Part shown: piece by piece, positions 1 to 10,706 of the stretch
How positions within the stretch are numbered: position 1 is the stretch's first letter
Layout of the letters: every line of letters begins with the position of its first letter
Assembly (NCBI GenBank): GCA_015956445.1
Contig: WIUZ02000005.1
Location: 1,302,001 to 1,366,000, forward strand
Source of the DNA: Thelephora terrestris
Lineage: Eukaryota; Basidiomycota; Agaricomycetes; Thelephorales; Thelephoraceae
DNA: 64,000 nucleotides
Reading direction: 5' to 3'
Notes under the pieces: model-generated
Databases searched by the model: none
The model's input: only the letters and a program-made list of their open reading frames with translations
What the model was told of the DNA's origin: nothing
Program-made: the position numbers and the translations under genes

Positions 1-210
1 AGGGAGACAAGAGCCGGAAAACGATGCCGATGGTGGTGCATATGAGGCGAGAGGCAACGTGGGAGACATGCATGAAAACTGATTATATGATCGCTGAGAG
101 GAGGGAGGAGTTCTGCTATCGAGAGCCTGCAGGAAGCCGAAAGATCGCGACGATTCTAGGAGGGGACCGGACGCTTCGCTATGACTGAAACGTGGTCGGG
201 AGGGGCTCAT
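1..210 (-). CDS. pol polyprotein of gypsy copy A, N-terminal fragment
   Basis: Open frame from an ATG at 210, only 8 nt after the Gag-protease stop, running off the left edge (70 codons seen). It is Ser/Pro-rich and starts MSPSRPRF, like the Ser-rich beginning of the pol ORF in copy B, which also starts just after its gag stop. No catalytic reverse transcriptase motif lies inside the window, so assignment as pol is by position and by analogy with copy B. The gag-stop/pol-ATG spacing suggests reinitiation rather than frameshifting. Confidence 0.6.
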   Translation of the reverse strand, partial: MSPSRPRFSHSEASGPLLESSRSFGFLQALDSRTPPSSQRSYNQFSCMSPTLPLASYAPPSASFSGSCLP

Positions 211-218
211 AGAATCGC

Positions 219-2384
219 CTACAAACGAAAATTTACGGCAGGTCCTCGCGAAGGCTTGGGCGGACGAGGGCTCGTCGAGAAGACGTAGGGAGTTCCAGTC
301 TTGGGATCTCTGACATGAATCTTGTGAATACCGCCAGCGTGGCTGATATCCATGCAAGATAGGACGTCAAAGAAGGGTCTACCAAGAAGAACCTCAAAAG
401 GAGCGTCCTCAACAACCTGGATCTGCAAGAAAACAGTGATCTGTCCTAGAGTGACAGGTTGCTGCTCGACCATCCCGAGGGTCAGAGTAGTACCACTGTT
501 CGCAGACTCCATAGCCATCGCCTTGTTGGCAGTGATAGGAGACCGAAGTTTCTCCCAGATATCCTTCCGCATCACGACAATTTGCGCTCCGCTGTCCAGA
601 ATGCACTCAGGTTCGACTCCTGGTGCGAAGGTAGGATAGATGACTCGTAGCGGGAGGGAGGGAGCAGCAGAGGAAGTCGTCGGGTCGTATTTGTGGACGT
701 CGAGATAAACTGCGGGAGAATCGGGCTCCAAGAAGGAGGTAAGGTAGGAATCCGTAGAATCCTTCGCGATAAGGTTTGCCGCAACCTTTCGCGTCGAGAC
801 CAAGTCCTTGACATGCTTGCGCGCATCCGTCGAGACAGCCAGGATCTCGCGAGCTGAGATCTGGACCTTAGCATCTAGAGCCCTGTCAATGACGTCGTTG
901 ACATTGACAGAGGACTCAATCGCAGAGTGGTAGCGATGCTTCGAGTCATCGGCAGAAGGCTTGGGGGGCATGTCGAGAGGCTTCATAGGACCTTGGGGAC
1001 GAGCGGGAGGATCTACAGGTGCTCCAGGCTTCCCAGCGAGGTGAGGAGGGGTATCCCGATGAGGGAATGGCTTTAGGGGAACTCGCTGGCCGTGGATATT
1101 CGGCTGAGGGGGAGCGGGAGCAGGAGAGGAAGCGGGAGGAGGAGCTGGGGCCTTCTGGCGGGAAGGGAACCCAGTCTTGCGAGGAGGGACCTCAACGCCA
1201 TCGAACTGTTCGCGACGAGCCTTCTGAGCTTCGAGAAGAGAGTTTATCTTTGCGTGCATAACCTGGATCTCGTCGTCGGTCTCATTGGGCTCAAAGGAAG
1301 AGACCTCGACCTCAAAGGCGTACTCGTCGTTGCTCTCGAAGAAGTTGGTCGCGGCGGGCTCGTACTGGTTCCTCTGGGGGTTGCGACGTTTCCAGTCGGC
1401 GTAGTTGTCAAGACGTTCGCGCATGCAACTGCCAGGAACCGTTCGAGGGAGGAATCGACCATCGGGAAGAGTGATCTTGTTATCGCTGTTCCTAATGATC
1501 TTTCCCTGCTGGAGGTACTGCCCGACGATGGGACAGACACGGAGGAAGTGGTCGGGAGCGTTGCAGAACATGCAGTAGCTCTGAGGACGAGGCTGGGGCT
1601 CCCACTGGGGGGGGTTTTGTGCTACTCCTCCCGGAGTAGGGTAACCATCCGTCCTGGGATACTGCTGCGTCGCGACGGGAGGGGCTGAGTTGCGCTGAGT
1701 CTGAGCGAGAAGGGTGCCCATCATCTTCAGCAGTTCCTCCATCTGTCCATTCTTCTCGACCTTGATCTCCGGTTCGACCTTTATCTCGCTGTCGGGATCT
1801 CGGGAATCCACAGCAAAGATAGCGGCCTCGTGGAGGTCCTCCAAGCTATAGCCGTCAGCGGGACGAACGTCGGGCTTCTTTATCGCGAGCCTCTGCTTCA
1901 TCAAGGTGCGGATGAACTGCGGGAAACCCTTTAAGTAGAAGGCATTCCGCTCGCGAGTGGAGAGACGATCCTGCGCGATAAGATAGTCCGAGATCGTGGT
2001 GAACTTCCGATAGTATGCGCCTACTTCGTCCTGAGACATTGTGCGGAAGCACTGGGTGGCCTCCATGTGTCTGTGGAGGTCCATGATGCTGTAGCGACGA
2101 TCGCTGAGTAGGTGGGGGTAGCGCAGACGTACTTCCTCCCTAAATTCGTCGAGGGTAGGAGGGGGAACGCGACCAGGAGCCATGCAAGCGACATTCTCCC
2201 AGTTTTCGCTCTCGTCGCCACCATAGGAGATCGCCCACTCAATAGCATCAGCGTCTGTGAGTCCCGCACGCTTCGCGAGCTCCGAGACATTCTTGAAGAA
2301 GGCCTTGAAGCCTCGCTCATCCTCTCGGAATTTGGGAGCGTCGCGAGTGTGCGAGAGAGGCATGTAGAAGGGAGGTGCTGCCAT
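219..2384 (-). CDS. Gag-protease polyprotein of Ty3/gypsy copy A
   Basis: Structural Gag followed by an aspartic protease. The start chosen is the ATG at 2384 (product MAAPPFYM..., 721 aa) because it has a strong ACCATGG context. The frame stays open upstream to a TGA near 2700 but holds no other ATG. A CCHC zinc knuckle (C-X2-C-X4-H-X4-C, CMFCNAPDHFLRVC) lies about 270 residues in, after a capsid-like region; a Pro-rich linker follows. The retropepsin active site ILDSGAQ is at about residue 597, with a downstream LLGRPFF flap-like block. No stops or shifts are seen, so this copy may be recent. Copy B's gag aligns throughout its C-terminal half. Confidence 0.85.
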   Translation of the reverse strand: MAAPPFYMPLSHTRDAPKFREDERGFKAFFKNVSELAKRAGLTDADAIEWAISYGGDESENWENVACMAPGRVPPPTLDEFREEVRLRYPHLLSDRRYSIMDLHRHMEATQCFRTMSQDEVGAYYRKFTTISDYLIAQDRLSTRERNAFYLKGFPQFIRTLMKQRLAIKKPDVRPADGYSLEDLHEAAIFAVDSRDPDSEIKVEPEIKVEKNGQMEELLKMMGTLLAQTQRNSAPPVATQQYPRTDGYPTPGGVAQNPPQWEPQPRPQSYCMFCNAPDHFLRVCPIVGQYLQQGKIIRNSDNKITLPDGRFLPRTVPGSCMRERLDNYADWKRRNPQRNQYEPAATNFFESNDEYAFEVEVSSFEPNETDDEIQVMHAKINSLLEAQKARREQFDGVEVPPRKTGFPSRQKAPAPPPASSPAPAPPQPNIHGQRVPLKPFPHRDTPPHLAGKPGAPVDPPARPQGPMKPLDMPPKPSADDSKHRYHSAIESSVNVNDVIDRALDAKVQISAREILAVSTDARKHVKDLVSTRKVAANLIAKDSTDSYLTSFLEPDSPAVYLDVHKYDPTTSSAAPSLPLRVIYPTFAPGVEPECILDSGAQIVVMRKDIWEKLRSPITANKAMAMESANSGTTLTLGMVEQQPVTLGQITVFLQIQVVEDAPFEVLLGRPFFDVLSCMDISHAGGIHKIHVRDPKTGTPYVFSTSPRPPKPSRGPAVNFRL

Positions 2385-3140
2385 GGTCTGCTGTGTGGGT
2401 GGAGGGCTGGGAGAAAGTGAAGCTATGGACGAAAGAGAAGAGACCGTGGAAGAGGGAATATGAAACGGGGATCGCGATGAATCTATCAGGGAAGTAAGGG
2501 AACTGGAATCTAAAAGATCAAAATCGTCGGGAACGTCCAAAGAATTATCGGGAACAGCGGGATAAGGGGGAGAGAAACCTTCAACGAAAGGATCACTAAA
2601 AGTGGGTGGGAAGGGTGGGACTGTCTCAGACAGATAATCCCGAAGGTCAGAGAGACGCTTCTCTGCGCGAGTAGAGGGAATGATGGAAGACTTAATGAGT
2701 CAAAGGAGCGGAAAAACCGGTCCCGGCGTGGGTTCCAGATGAACTTGCCACAAAGCCTTCGGAGTCCGAGAGGGCAGAGATGGCAGTTAGAAGGTCGGGT
2801 CCTCGGTTCAGAGGCGCGAGCCTCTAGGGAATCTGCGGGAAGCGAATGAACAGCAAGAGGGAAAGTCGGGATACGAACGGGAGAACAAGGCAGAGGACAA
2901 CGGGAAAGCCAGAGAACGAAACTACCGATAACAAACAAAGGGAAACGTCGGGATACGTCGGGACAACAGAGTCAGAAATCGGGACACCAGCGGGACACGA
3001 GAGACCAGAGGGACAACGAGAACGAGGGCGAGACGACGAGAGAACCGAAGGGAGGACCGTAGCAACGCTGCTAGGCCTCAGAAGAGAGAGAGAGAGAGGA
3101 AACGCTGCTGATTGATTCTGTGGTCTATCGAATACAGGGG

Positions 3141-3150
3141 CCTTTATATA
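3141..3150 (-). promoter_or_regulatory. TATA box of gypsy copy A LTR
   Basis: TATATAAAGG on the minus strand, about 760 nt upstream of the Gag ATG, followed by a CT-rich stretch typical of a fungal start region. It is the probable core promoter of the element's LTR; the transcription start is inferred. Confidence 0.5.
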
Positions 3151-3501
3151 CAATGCTAAGGGCTCTGAGAACGAAGGGAACCAAAGGGAACGAACCAAAA
3201 TGATGTCAAGAGACCTTATGACGAGTCTATGACATGGGGAAGGCGGGGGATCGAAGGGAATGATGAAGGAAAGGAATGTGGTTGAGAAACGAACCAGAGG
3301 GAGGTCTGGAGTCGCAAGCAGGGCGATCGATCGAGACGTGATCGGGACGCAGGGAATGGAGATAGGGAGATGAAAGCTAAAGGTAAGAGCCGTGATGGAG
3401 GATCGGGAAATGGTCGGGACACGATCGGGACTGGTCGGGACGTAATCGGGACGAGGTGTGAAGGAATAAGAGTCTGAGAGAAACTATCTACTAGAGAACG
3501 C

Positions 3502-3564
3502 GGGTCGCAGGTCTAAGGTCGAAGGGCGCAGGTCGCAGGTCGCAGGTCTAAGTCGCAGGTCGAA
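3502..3564. repeat. Tandem GGTCGCA short repeat in gypsy U3
   Basis: The heptamer GGTCGCA and variants (GGTCTAA, GGTCGAA) repeat about eight times. They lie in the presumed U3 of copy A, upstream of its TATA box, so they may be enhancer-like or simple slippage. A second motif, (G/A)TCGGGAC, recurs through 2870-3660. Confidence 0.55.
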
Positions 3565-4359
3565 AGGGAAAACGTCGGGAAGTCGCGAGGGAGAATAGGG
3601 AGAGAGAGGGACGTGTGGCGAAGTGAAGGGACAGGCAAATCCTCGTCGGGACAGTCGAGAATGCTGAGGGAGGTCATCCAGACCTCGCGCAGCGGTTGTC
3701 GATAGTCGAGAGAAGGTCGCGATTCCGGATAGTGTCCGAAATACGGTCACGACACCGGTGCAGCCTACCGAAGAAGATAAAATCAACGAGCGGTTCAACA
3801 TCATGAAAGCCGAGCTCAAGTCTCTTCGGGAAGCCCAAGTCCTAGCTACGCAGCAGGGTTGCCGAGAAAAGTTCGACGGAGTCGAAGTCCCCCAGAGAAA
3901 GACTGGTCCCCCTCCCCACAGGAATCCTCCTGTTCCCCAGCCTAACATTCACGGCCAGCGAGATCCATTTAATCCAATCAACAAAGATCCACCTCCTCAT
4001 CTCGCCGGGAAACCAGGAGCTCTCGCAGGAACTTCCCAGAATCGCCCACAAGGTCCAATTAAGCCTATCGCTATGCAGCCCAAGCCATCCGCCAATGAAT
4101 CTAGAACTTGTCAGCGTGCTGAATTTTATTCCCTTTTTGAACCATTTTTACACCCAACTTTCGCCCACTTTCCTTACCTATACCCCTTTCTTATCTTATC
4201 GTTTCCCTTATCACGACTCACACGTCATCAAGGAACACAGACAAGGACACTGATGATATTACACACGTGCGCGCAGCGAAGACACAAGACTACCAAACCG
4301 ACGGAGTTGAATCCGCCCGGACTCTATGAACGAGGACTAAGGCGTACAAACCCTAGTCG

Positions 4360-6111
4360 TCAAGACCTGGTCTGCCAGTACTCCTCAGCACTGGCAACCT
4401 CCTCCTCCGTCCCCTCCGAGGCATTCTCGTCGACTTCCTCGTCGACCATCTCGACAACCCGAGCTTCCTCCAGACGATGAGCTACGGCCAACTGAACTTC
4501 GGCGCGCAGGCGGTTCCTCGCTGAATCGACCATAGTCTGATCCAGAGTCCTCTGGACTGACCAACCCTCCACTCTCTCGGTCAGTTGAGCCACCAGGCGA
4601 ACGGCCTCCGCTGCACGCTGGACCGACAAGAGCGTCAGGTCAGTTAAGCCGTTCACGTCGACGGACTCCACCGGAATCAGCTCGCCGCAATCCACGCGAC
4701 ACTGTAGCATCGTCGCATCGAAATAGGACGGTGGACTCAATGTCTCCACCCTGGCGGACAACGTTGGGATTACTGGGACGCATACGGTGTGCTGGACGAA
4801 GTGCCCCACGATAAGGAACCCAACAACGAGCACGGATAGAACATTGCCCACGCACCGGCGAGATTGACGGAGGCGGAATCGGAACAGCCACCTCGTTCTC
4901 CCCCGCGTACTCCAACTCAGGAGAACTGCTAACTGGGTTCACCGCCGTCTCCTCGGACGTCTCACGGACGACCTCTTCCCCGCCATCTGTGTGCACCGGT
5001 GTACGGTACGAACCGTCGGAGGCTAAAAAGGATGTCAGTGGACAAAGTCAAATATGTCAACCGACATCCCACCTATGGGAGAAGCCATCCGATCCGGTAT
5101 CGACTCGTCTTCGGACTCGTCGCGAACTGCAGCCACCGAACGAGTACGGCAATGGCACAACCGCTCGCTCATGGACTCCACCCGAGCGCCCAGCAATGGT
5201 AAAGCGTCGTCCAACGTGTCAACCTAGAAGTGGTATGAGCTCCCTCGGATCAAGACCAGGGGAAGGCACACCGACCTTGGTGTCCAACTCATTTAAGGCC
5301 CTTCGATGACGATTGAGCCGTCGGTCGACCTCGATCAGGTCCCGCTGAATGGTGTCGTCCCGTTCCTTCAAGGACTCGACCAACCGGTTGTGTTCTTCGC
5401 GCATCGCCAGCATCTCGCTCTCAAACGTGACGCGGAGCGTATCGTTCATCAGGAGCAGCGTCTTCTTCGTGTCCAACGCTTCTGAGTACATCCTACGGGC
5501 ATCATCCTTCGCTTCCTTCACTGATCGCTTCAGTCGCTCGTTCTACAAGCCTGTCAGTGTTATCCCACAAGCGGGATGCACAGACCGACTCACCGCTTTC
5601 TGTTCGGTCCTCAAAAGGAACCAAAGGCGGTGACCAACGGCTGCTGTATAATGTTGCGAACGAGTTGCCCCCGGCCACCTTCCTTCGCCGTTTCCCAAGT
5701 CGTAGATTCCCATCTTCAGAAGACCCCACAACGATGACGCCACCGGAGTCTCCCATGGCATACGCAACTCGGTTTCAAACGTGACCCCGCGCATAGACTC
5801 CTGTAGCTTGTGGTCAATCAAGTTGTGGTACCACAACTCGTCGTCCATGGTCAAGTAGTTGGGAGGCTTGGCTATCGTCGCCTCCAGCTGTCGGGCATCC
5901 ACCTTGTCGGCGGCCGCGAAGATCTACGATGCGATGTCAGTTGTTGCCAGCAAAACGGCGACACGTGACGTCGCACCTCGCGATAACTGGGGTACGCCAC
6001 GTTGGCGTTCGGAAGGAAGTAACCCTTGTTCTGCACAGACCGAGGATCCGCGGACTCAATGGTAGCGGTGCTGTTCTCAGCACGGAAGACCTGATCGGAG
6101 ATCATGGGCAT
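4360..6111 (-). CDS. Coiled-coil protein encoded inside TG..CA element, copy 1
   Basis: Unrecognised 493-aa protein from six inferred exons: 6111-5977, 5923-5594, 5542-5276, 5223-5073, 5022-4856, 4791-4360. All joins keep one open frame. The second exon carries a DDELW...MRG...GIYD signature shared with copies 2 and 3; the third is a long charged coiled coil (residues about 156-244). A Pro-rich linker with ELEYA and an acidic C-terminus follow. The final exon is exactly 432 nt, as in copy 2, though sequence identity between the copies is low. The gene is antisense to the LTR-like promoter. There is no similarity I can name to Gag, Pol, transposase or envelope proteins. The last intron (4855-4792) is the least certain join. 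Confidence 0.65.
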
Positions 6112-6563
6112 GATGGATGAGTAGTTGTTTGGTGGGATTGTTGGTTTGGGGAAGAAGGGAGTGTGATGGATCCAACGGCCGGTTCGCGCTACGCTTTATC
6201 CGACCATCGGTAGCACTCGCGTCCTATTCGCCATTGGATCGGTCCATCGTTTCACCGGTCCAGACTCCTCATACATTCGCCTTCGACATTCATGCCCCAC
6301 TCAGTCTTTTGTTGTCCCGATCGGACGAGCTGACGCGTCGTCCTCTCATTGGTTCGTCCTTGCATGTGATATTATCCTTTGTCATTCCTTTCCCACACGA
6401 CGTCATGACCCCTTTCTTATTTTCTCACGAACCCTGACCCATTAGTCTTTCCTTTATCATTTCTATTCTATACTCCGGGCCGCTTACTGTTCTTGCTTAC
6501 TCTCGGCCCTTCTTTACTCCGAGTTATTATTAGATAGGGTTACCTCTGTCCCGGCCGCTCTCC

Positions 6564-6569
6564 TATATA
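6564..6569 (+). promoter_or_regulatory. TATA box of TG..CA element copy 1
   Basis: TATATA on the plus strand, 466 bp before the element's 3' end, the same relative place as the TATAAG boxes of copies 2 and 3. This spacing fits a U3/R boundary and sets the LTR-like orientation, opposite to the internal gene. Confidence 0.5.
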
Positions 6570-8943
6570 GGTACCAGTAGAGTAGCTGAGGACTCCCCAT
6601 CTTTGATATCTCGGGAAGTCCTCTTCTCCTTGCAGCATCGGTGTATTTGCTGTAGGCCACTGAAGAGCTTATCGAGTAACTCTCTGAACACGTTCGCTCT
6701 CCTCTCTCTCTCAGCCTTGCGTTAAGAATCGGCGAACGCGCTTACGAAAAAGAGTTCCTTGCCGCTCTCTTAATCAAGCACCAGTTTGAGGCGCCATCCT
6801 CGGGCTCTTATCTCTGCCCTCAGAAGAAGATAGGGATTGATCTGATAGAGGCTCGGCACTCCTGCTGTGAATTCGGACAACCTACCGGAGAACGCTCGTC
6901 CCTCGCGTTTTGGACCACGTAGACTTTGGGTGGATATAGGGAAGTCGTTCCCCCTTTGCCCCATTGTTTCTTGTTGGTTGGAGTTGCGACTCACCAACAG
7001 CACTGGTACCTGAAGGGCGAAGAGTGGCCCTGACAGAACTCGCTACCACGCCGCTATCGAGGACTCAGCCAAAGCCTCCAACATTCTCGAACGAGTTCTC
7101 GATATAAAGATTCCGGTATCTGCTCGCGAAATCCTCGCCGTCTCCAACGATGCCCGGAGACAGGTGAAGGACCTTGTAACCTCTAAAAAGGTTTCGGCGA
7201 ATCTACTGGAAGCAGGGACCACTGACTCTACTTATAGGATCGCGGAAACTTCCCCATTCGACGTCTATGAGTACTCGTCTCCATCTGCCACTCCGTTCCT
7301 CCCGCTACGGGTGATCACTCTCAACCTCGCTCCAGGAGTGACACCCGAGTGTATCCTCGACGGAGGATCGCAGATTGTGGTCATGAGACGCGACGTCTGG
7401 GAGAAGCCCCGTGTACCTATCACGGCGGACAGAGCTATGAAGATGGAGTCTGCGAACTCCGGGACGACTCTCACTCTCAGAGAAATCGAGAACTTCCCCG
7501 TGAAGATTGGACCAGTTACCGTCCACCTTCAGATCCAAGTCGTCCCTTCAGCTCCATTCAAAGTCCTTCTCGGAAGGCCCTTTTTCGATGTCCTCAACTG
7601 CACTGAATACAGCCGAGCCGGCGGTGTTCACAAGATCGAAATAAAGGACCCCGAGACAGGAACTCCATATGTGTTCGCCACGCAGCCGCGCCAGCATAAG
7701 AACTCTAAGGGATCTGCGGTAAATTTTCGTATGTAGACGGTCCTTCGAGAGAGATGTCCTCCTCTCGGCAACATTCCCAGCCCCGGGAAACGTTCGCCCT
7801 CGTCGAAGTTCCGTCGCGATTACCCAGTTCTCTTAGAGCCACTTCTGGTTCATCTGTACCCCCTTCACTTTCGTCGTCTTTCCCCCAGTTCGATTCTCCC
7901 CTTTCCCCTTCGTCGCCTGTGACTCGTTTTGAATCTATTGCTCCTTCTTCTTCGTTGTGGACCGTTGCTTCTTCTTCTTCCTCGATTTCTCCCTCCTCGT
8001 CTGCGAATGTCCTTTCCCCGGCGCAACTACCGCTACCTGTTTCCGCCTCCATTTTCTGGGACAATAGTGAGTCCCTTCTCGAGCCTACTGTACTTCCCGA
8101 TAATGCATCTATTTTGAGCTCGTATTCCCCCGTTCCCTCTGCAAGTTCCTCTGAAACTCGGCATGTATTTTCACCTTCGCATGTATCCTCTTGCTTTTCT
8201 CTCCACTCACCTCAACCTGTATCTTCTCCTTCGCATGTGCCGATCTTCGTTTTTCCGGATTCCTCTCTCCATTCCTCCCTTCCTGTATCTTCTTCTTCTC
8301 GTGTCCCGACTTTGATTCCCTCTCTCTCTCTTTCTCAGCATGTATCTTCATCTTCGCATGTTCTGTTTCCTTTCGATTCTTCACTTCGTTCGCCTCCTGC
8401 CAGCGTTCTCCACACCTTCTTCCAGTCCCTATCCTCCTTGGATCGTCGGACCGCCTACTCCTCCTTCGCTACCCTTCGCAACGCTATTCCTCCTTCACCC
8501 ACCAATCCCTACACTCCCATCCAGCTTGCTAGCCTCTGGATCTCCGAGCAGTTCACGGAGAATCCCTTTATCGAGCTAGAACGGGATGGTGTGGCTTTCC
8601 TCTACAAGAAGGTTGCGAACAAAACTAGGCCGGTTGCGACGACTCTTCCAGAGAATTTCCGAATTATTCGCCATGAGCATCCTGACCCTCTCGCTGGGCT
8701 ACTAGATCTTCCGGTCCACCCTCCTGACTTCCGCCCTACCGGGAGGTTCACTAGCGAGAGACGGGACAATATGGCTATCGGAAAGGACTTACTTTGGCCC
8801 GAGGAAATCAAGCTTGCCGAGTGGATCGTGTCCAAACACAATTCAGCCTTTGCCTGGACAGATGACGAACGAGGATCTTTTGACCCCCAGTACTTTGCCC
8901 CCATCGAGATTCCGCATATCTCTCACATCCCTTGGGTACTTAA

Positions 8944-9896
8944 CACTGGGGGCAAGGGGTCAAATACCCAGTGGGTACATGCTGAATACATTGTGATCAC
9001 AGTCAAAAAGTGATCACAATGTGCCCAGTGGGGAAAATTTGAATACATTCAAAATGTACCTGGCCATGTGAACCCAATGTGCCCAGTGGGCACATTTTGA
9101 TTGTGATCACAATGTACCCATCAATGTGATCTCAATGTGCCCACTGGGGACATTTTGATTGCGATCACAATGTACACATCAATGTGATCTCAATGTGCCT
9201 GCTGTGCACATTTTAATTTCTTTCACAATGTCCCCATCAATGTGTTCCCAATGTACCCAGCTCATTACATAATAGTTTCTTTCACAATGTTGTCCACAAT
9301 GTGTCCAGCATGTGGCTGAGCCACTCATTCAAAATTCTTTCACAAAGTATCCAGTGATGTGTCTAGAATGTGTACAGCCATACACATAGTGATTTCTTTG
9401 AAAGTTCATGATGAAATTGAACAATATTGTGATTACATTGTGATTACTTCAAAAAGAACCCCCTGGGGACATTATGGACACATCACTGGATAATCTTTGA
9501 AAGAATTTTGAATGAGTGGCTCAGCCACATGCTGGACACATTGTGGACAACATTGTGAAAGAAACTATTATGTAATGAGCTGGGTACATTGGGAACACAT
9601 TGATGGGGACATTGTGAAAGAAATTAAAATGTGCACAGCAGGCACATTGAGATCACATTGATGTGTACATTGTGATCGCAATCAAAATGTCCCCAGTGGG
9701 CACATTGAGATCACATTGATGGGTACATTGTGATCACAATCAAAATGTGCCCACTGGGCACATTGGGTTCACATGGCCAGGTACATTTTGAATGTATTCA
9801 AATTTTCCCCACTGGGCACATTGTGATCACTTTTTGACTGTGATCACAATGTATTCAGCATGTACCCACCGGGTATTTGACCCCTTGCCCCCAGTG
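8944..9896. mobile_element. CACTG-ended foldback (MITE-like) element A
   Basis: 953 bp with terminal inverted repeats CACTGGGGGCAAGGGGTCAA and a 3-bp target duplication TAA. Almost the whole element is one inverted repeat: two arms of about 450 bp around a short centre near 9395-9460, so a single strand could form a giant hairpin. The arms contain degenerate direct repeats of about 60 bp built on AATGTGCCCA and the palindrome ATTGTGATCACAAT. There is no coding capacity. CACTG ends plus a 3-bp duplication point to the CACTA (CMC) superfamily, to which fungal Plavaka-type elements are assigned; the mobilising transposase is not in the window. Confidence 0.85.
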
Positions 9897-10205
9897 TAAG
9901 CAAGGTCCGATCCCTCGCGGCATCCTTCGAGAAGTCATAAAAATCATCGAAGACAAGTGGCGGTCTGGAGTGTACGAACCCTCTTCTTCATCGTACAACA
10001 GCCGCTGGTTCTGTGTCTTCAAGAAGGATGTTCTCCAAGGTGACATCACGCACATTCTTCGCCCTGAGATTCCACATTGGACTCAGCCCTTTGCCGACGA
10101 TGTTCCGATTAAAGGCCCCAAGACTTGCTACAAGTTCCCCGACGGATCCTTCGAGACGATTGACGGAAACTCCAGTATCCGTCGATTCGTCTGGGAACAT
10201 CTTGA

Positions 10206-10706
10206 CACTGGGGGCAAGGGCACCTGGAATCAGTGATTACATCTTGATTACATGGTGAGTTCATGTGCACTTTTCAATGATTGTAATCACTGATTCCAGG
10301 TTGATTACATTTCAAATGTTACCTTGACATGTAATCCAACCAATGTCCACCAATTCCATTTGGAATGTTCTCAACAAATGTTTCTGGGATGTTTTTGACC
10401 TGTCGGCAAAAATGATACTGCAATGTAATCAGCATGTTCTTCAATCGTCTGAGATGTAATCTAAATGCACTCAAAAACATGAGATGTTTTCACAATGTAC
10501 CCACTGGGCACATTCAGGAAACATTGCTTGGGAACATCTTGAGAAAATTTCAAATGGAGTTGGTGGCAACAGTTGGATTACATGTCAAGGTAACATTTGA
10601 AATGTAATCAACCTGGAATTGGCGATTACAACCATTGAAAAGTGCACATGAACTCACCATGTAATCAAGATGTAATCACCGATTCCAGGTGCCCCTGCCC
10701 CCAGTG
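10206..10706. mobile_element. CACTG-ended foldback element B
   Basis: 501 bp, ends CACTGGGGGC(A)AGGGGCACCTGGAATC, 3-bp duplication TGA. The inverted arms are about 140 bp (10206-10345 and 10563-10706) with an unrelated AT-rich middle. It shares only the terminal CACTGGGGGCA..GGG block with elements A and C; the rest of the arms (repeated GATTACAT motifs) differs. It is probably a separate non-autonomous family moved by the same enzyme. Confidence 0.8.

Larger units (their letters stand above)
1..3740 (-). mobile_element. Ty3/gypsy retrotransposon copy A (5' part)
   Basis: Minus-strand LTR retrotransposon cut by the left window edge. Going 5' to 3' it shows a TATA box (3141-3150), a leader of about 730 nt, a Gag-protease ORF and the first 70 codons of pol. 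The right (5') limit is not defined; it meets the plus-strand gypsy copy B at about 3740, and no LTR pair or target duplication can be seen because the 3' end is outside. The U3/leader carries many CGGGAC motifs. Calling it Ty3/gypsy rests on the CCHC knuckle, the retropepsin motif and the pol protein of related copy B. The boundary is approximate. Confidence 0.75.
4109..7035 (+). mobile_element. TG..CA element (solo-LTR-like) with internal antisense gene, copy 1
   Basis: 2927 bp starting TGTCAG and ending CTGACA, flanked by the 5-bp duplication GAACT, inserted in gypsy B gag. These are hallmarks of LTR-retroelement integration, but no gag-pol and no internal LTR pair are visible, so the whole unit resembles one very long solo LTR. 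A TATA box at 6564-6569 is followed by 466 bp to the 3' end (R/U5-like). The last 14 bp (GAGTGGCCCTGACA) and a block TCGGACAACCTACCGGA are shared with copies 2 and 3. The 2.45-kb putative U3 holds an antisense multi-exon gene. A TIR transposon with short ends is the main alternative. Confidence 0.75.
3758..7736 (+). pseudogene. Gag-protease of gypsy copy B, interrupted
   Basis: The left piece (3758-4108) aligns with copy A Gag through FDGVEVP and PQPNIHGQR. It is cut in the ESRT codons by the element at 4109-7035 and resumes at 7041 as RYHAAIED, matching copy A RYHSAIES. The right piece carries the protease. Its catalytic region reads ILDGGSQ where copy A has ILDSGAQ: the aspartate is kept but the usual D-S/T-G triad is DGG, which may impair activity. 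The frame ends at a TAG at 7734-7736. The N-terminal half of Gag, including the zinc knuckle, is missing. Confidence 0.85.

Noticed and set aside
2700-2760. Possible primer-binding site TGGAACCCACGCCGGGACC downstream of the gypsy A TATA box
   Set aside because: It begins with TGG, but its complement lacks the TTCGA T-loop core expected of a tRNA 3' end, and the LTR end cannot be fixed.
4109-7035. Reading the TG..CA elements as DNA transposons with 6-bp terminal repeats
   Set aside because: Possible, but the 5-bp duplications, TG..CA ends and a conserved TATA box at fixed distance from one end fit LTR biology better, and the internal protein shows no DDE-type motif. Kept as the main alternative.
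9013-9900. Coding ORFs extending from gypsy pol into foldback element A
   Set aside because: These frames end within the inverted-repeat arms and arise only from read-through into the insertion.
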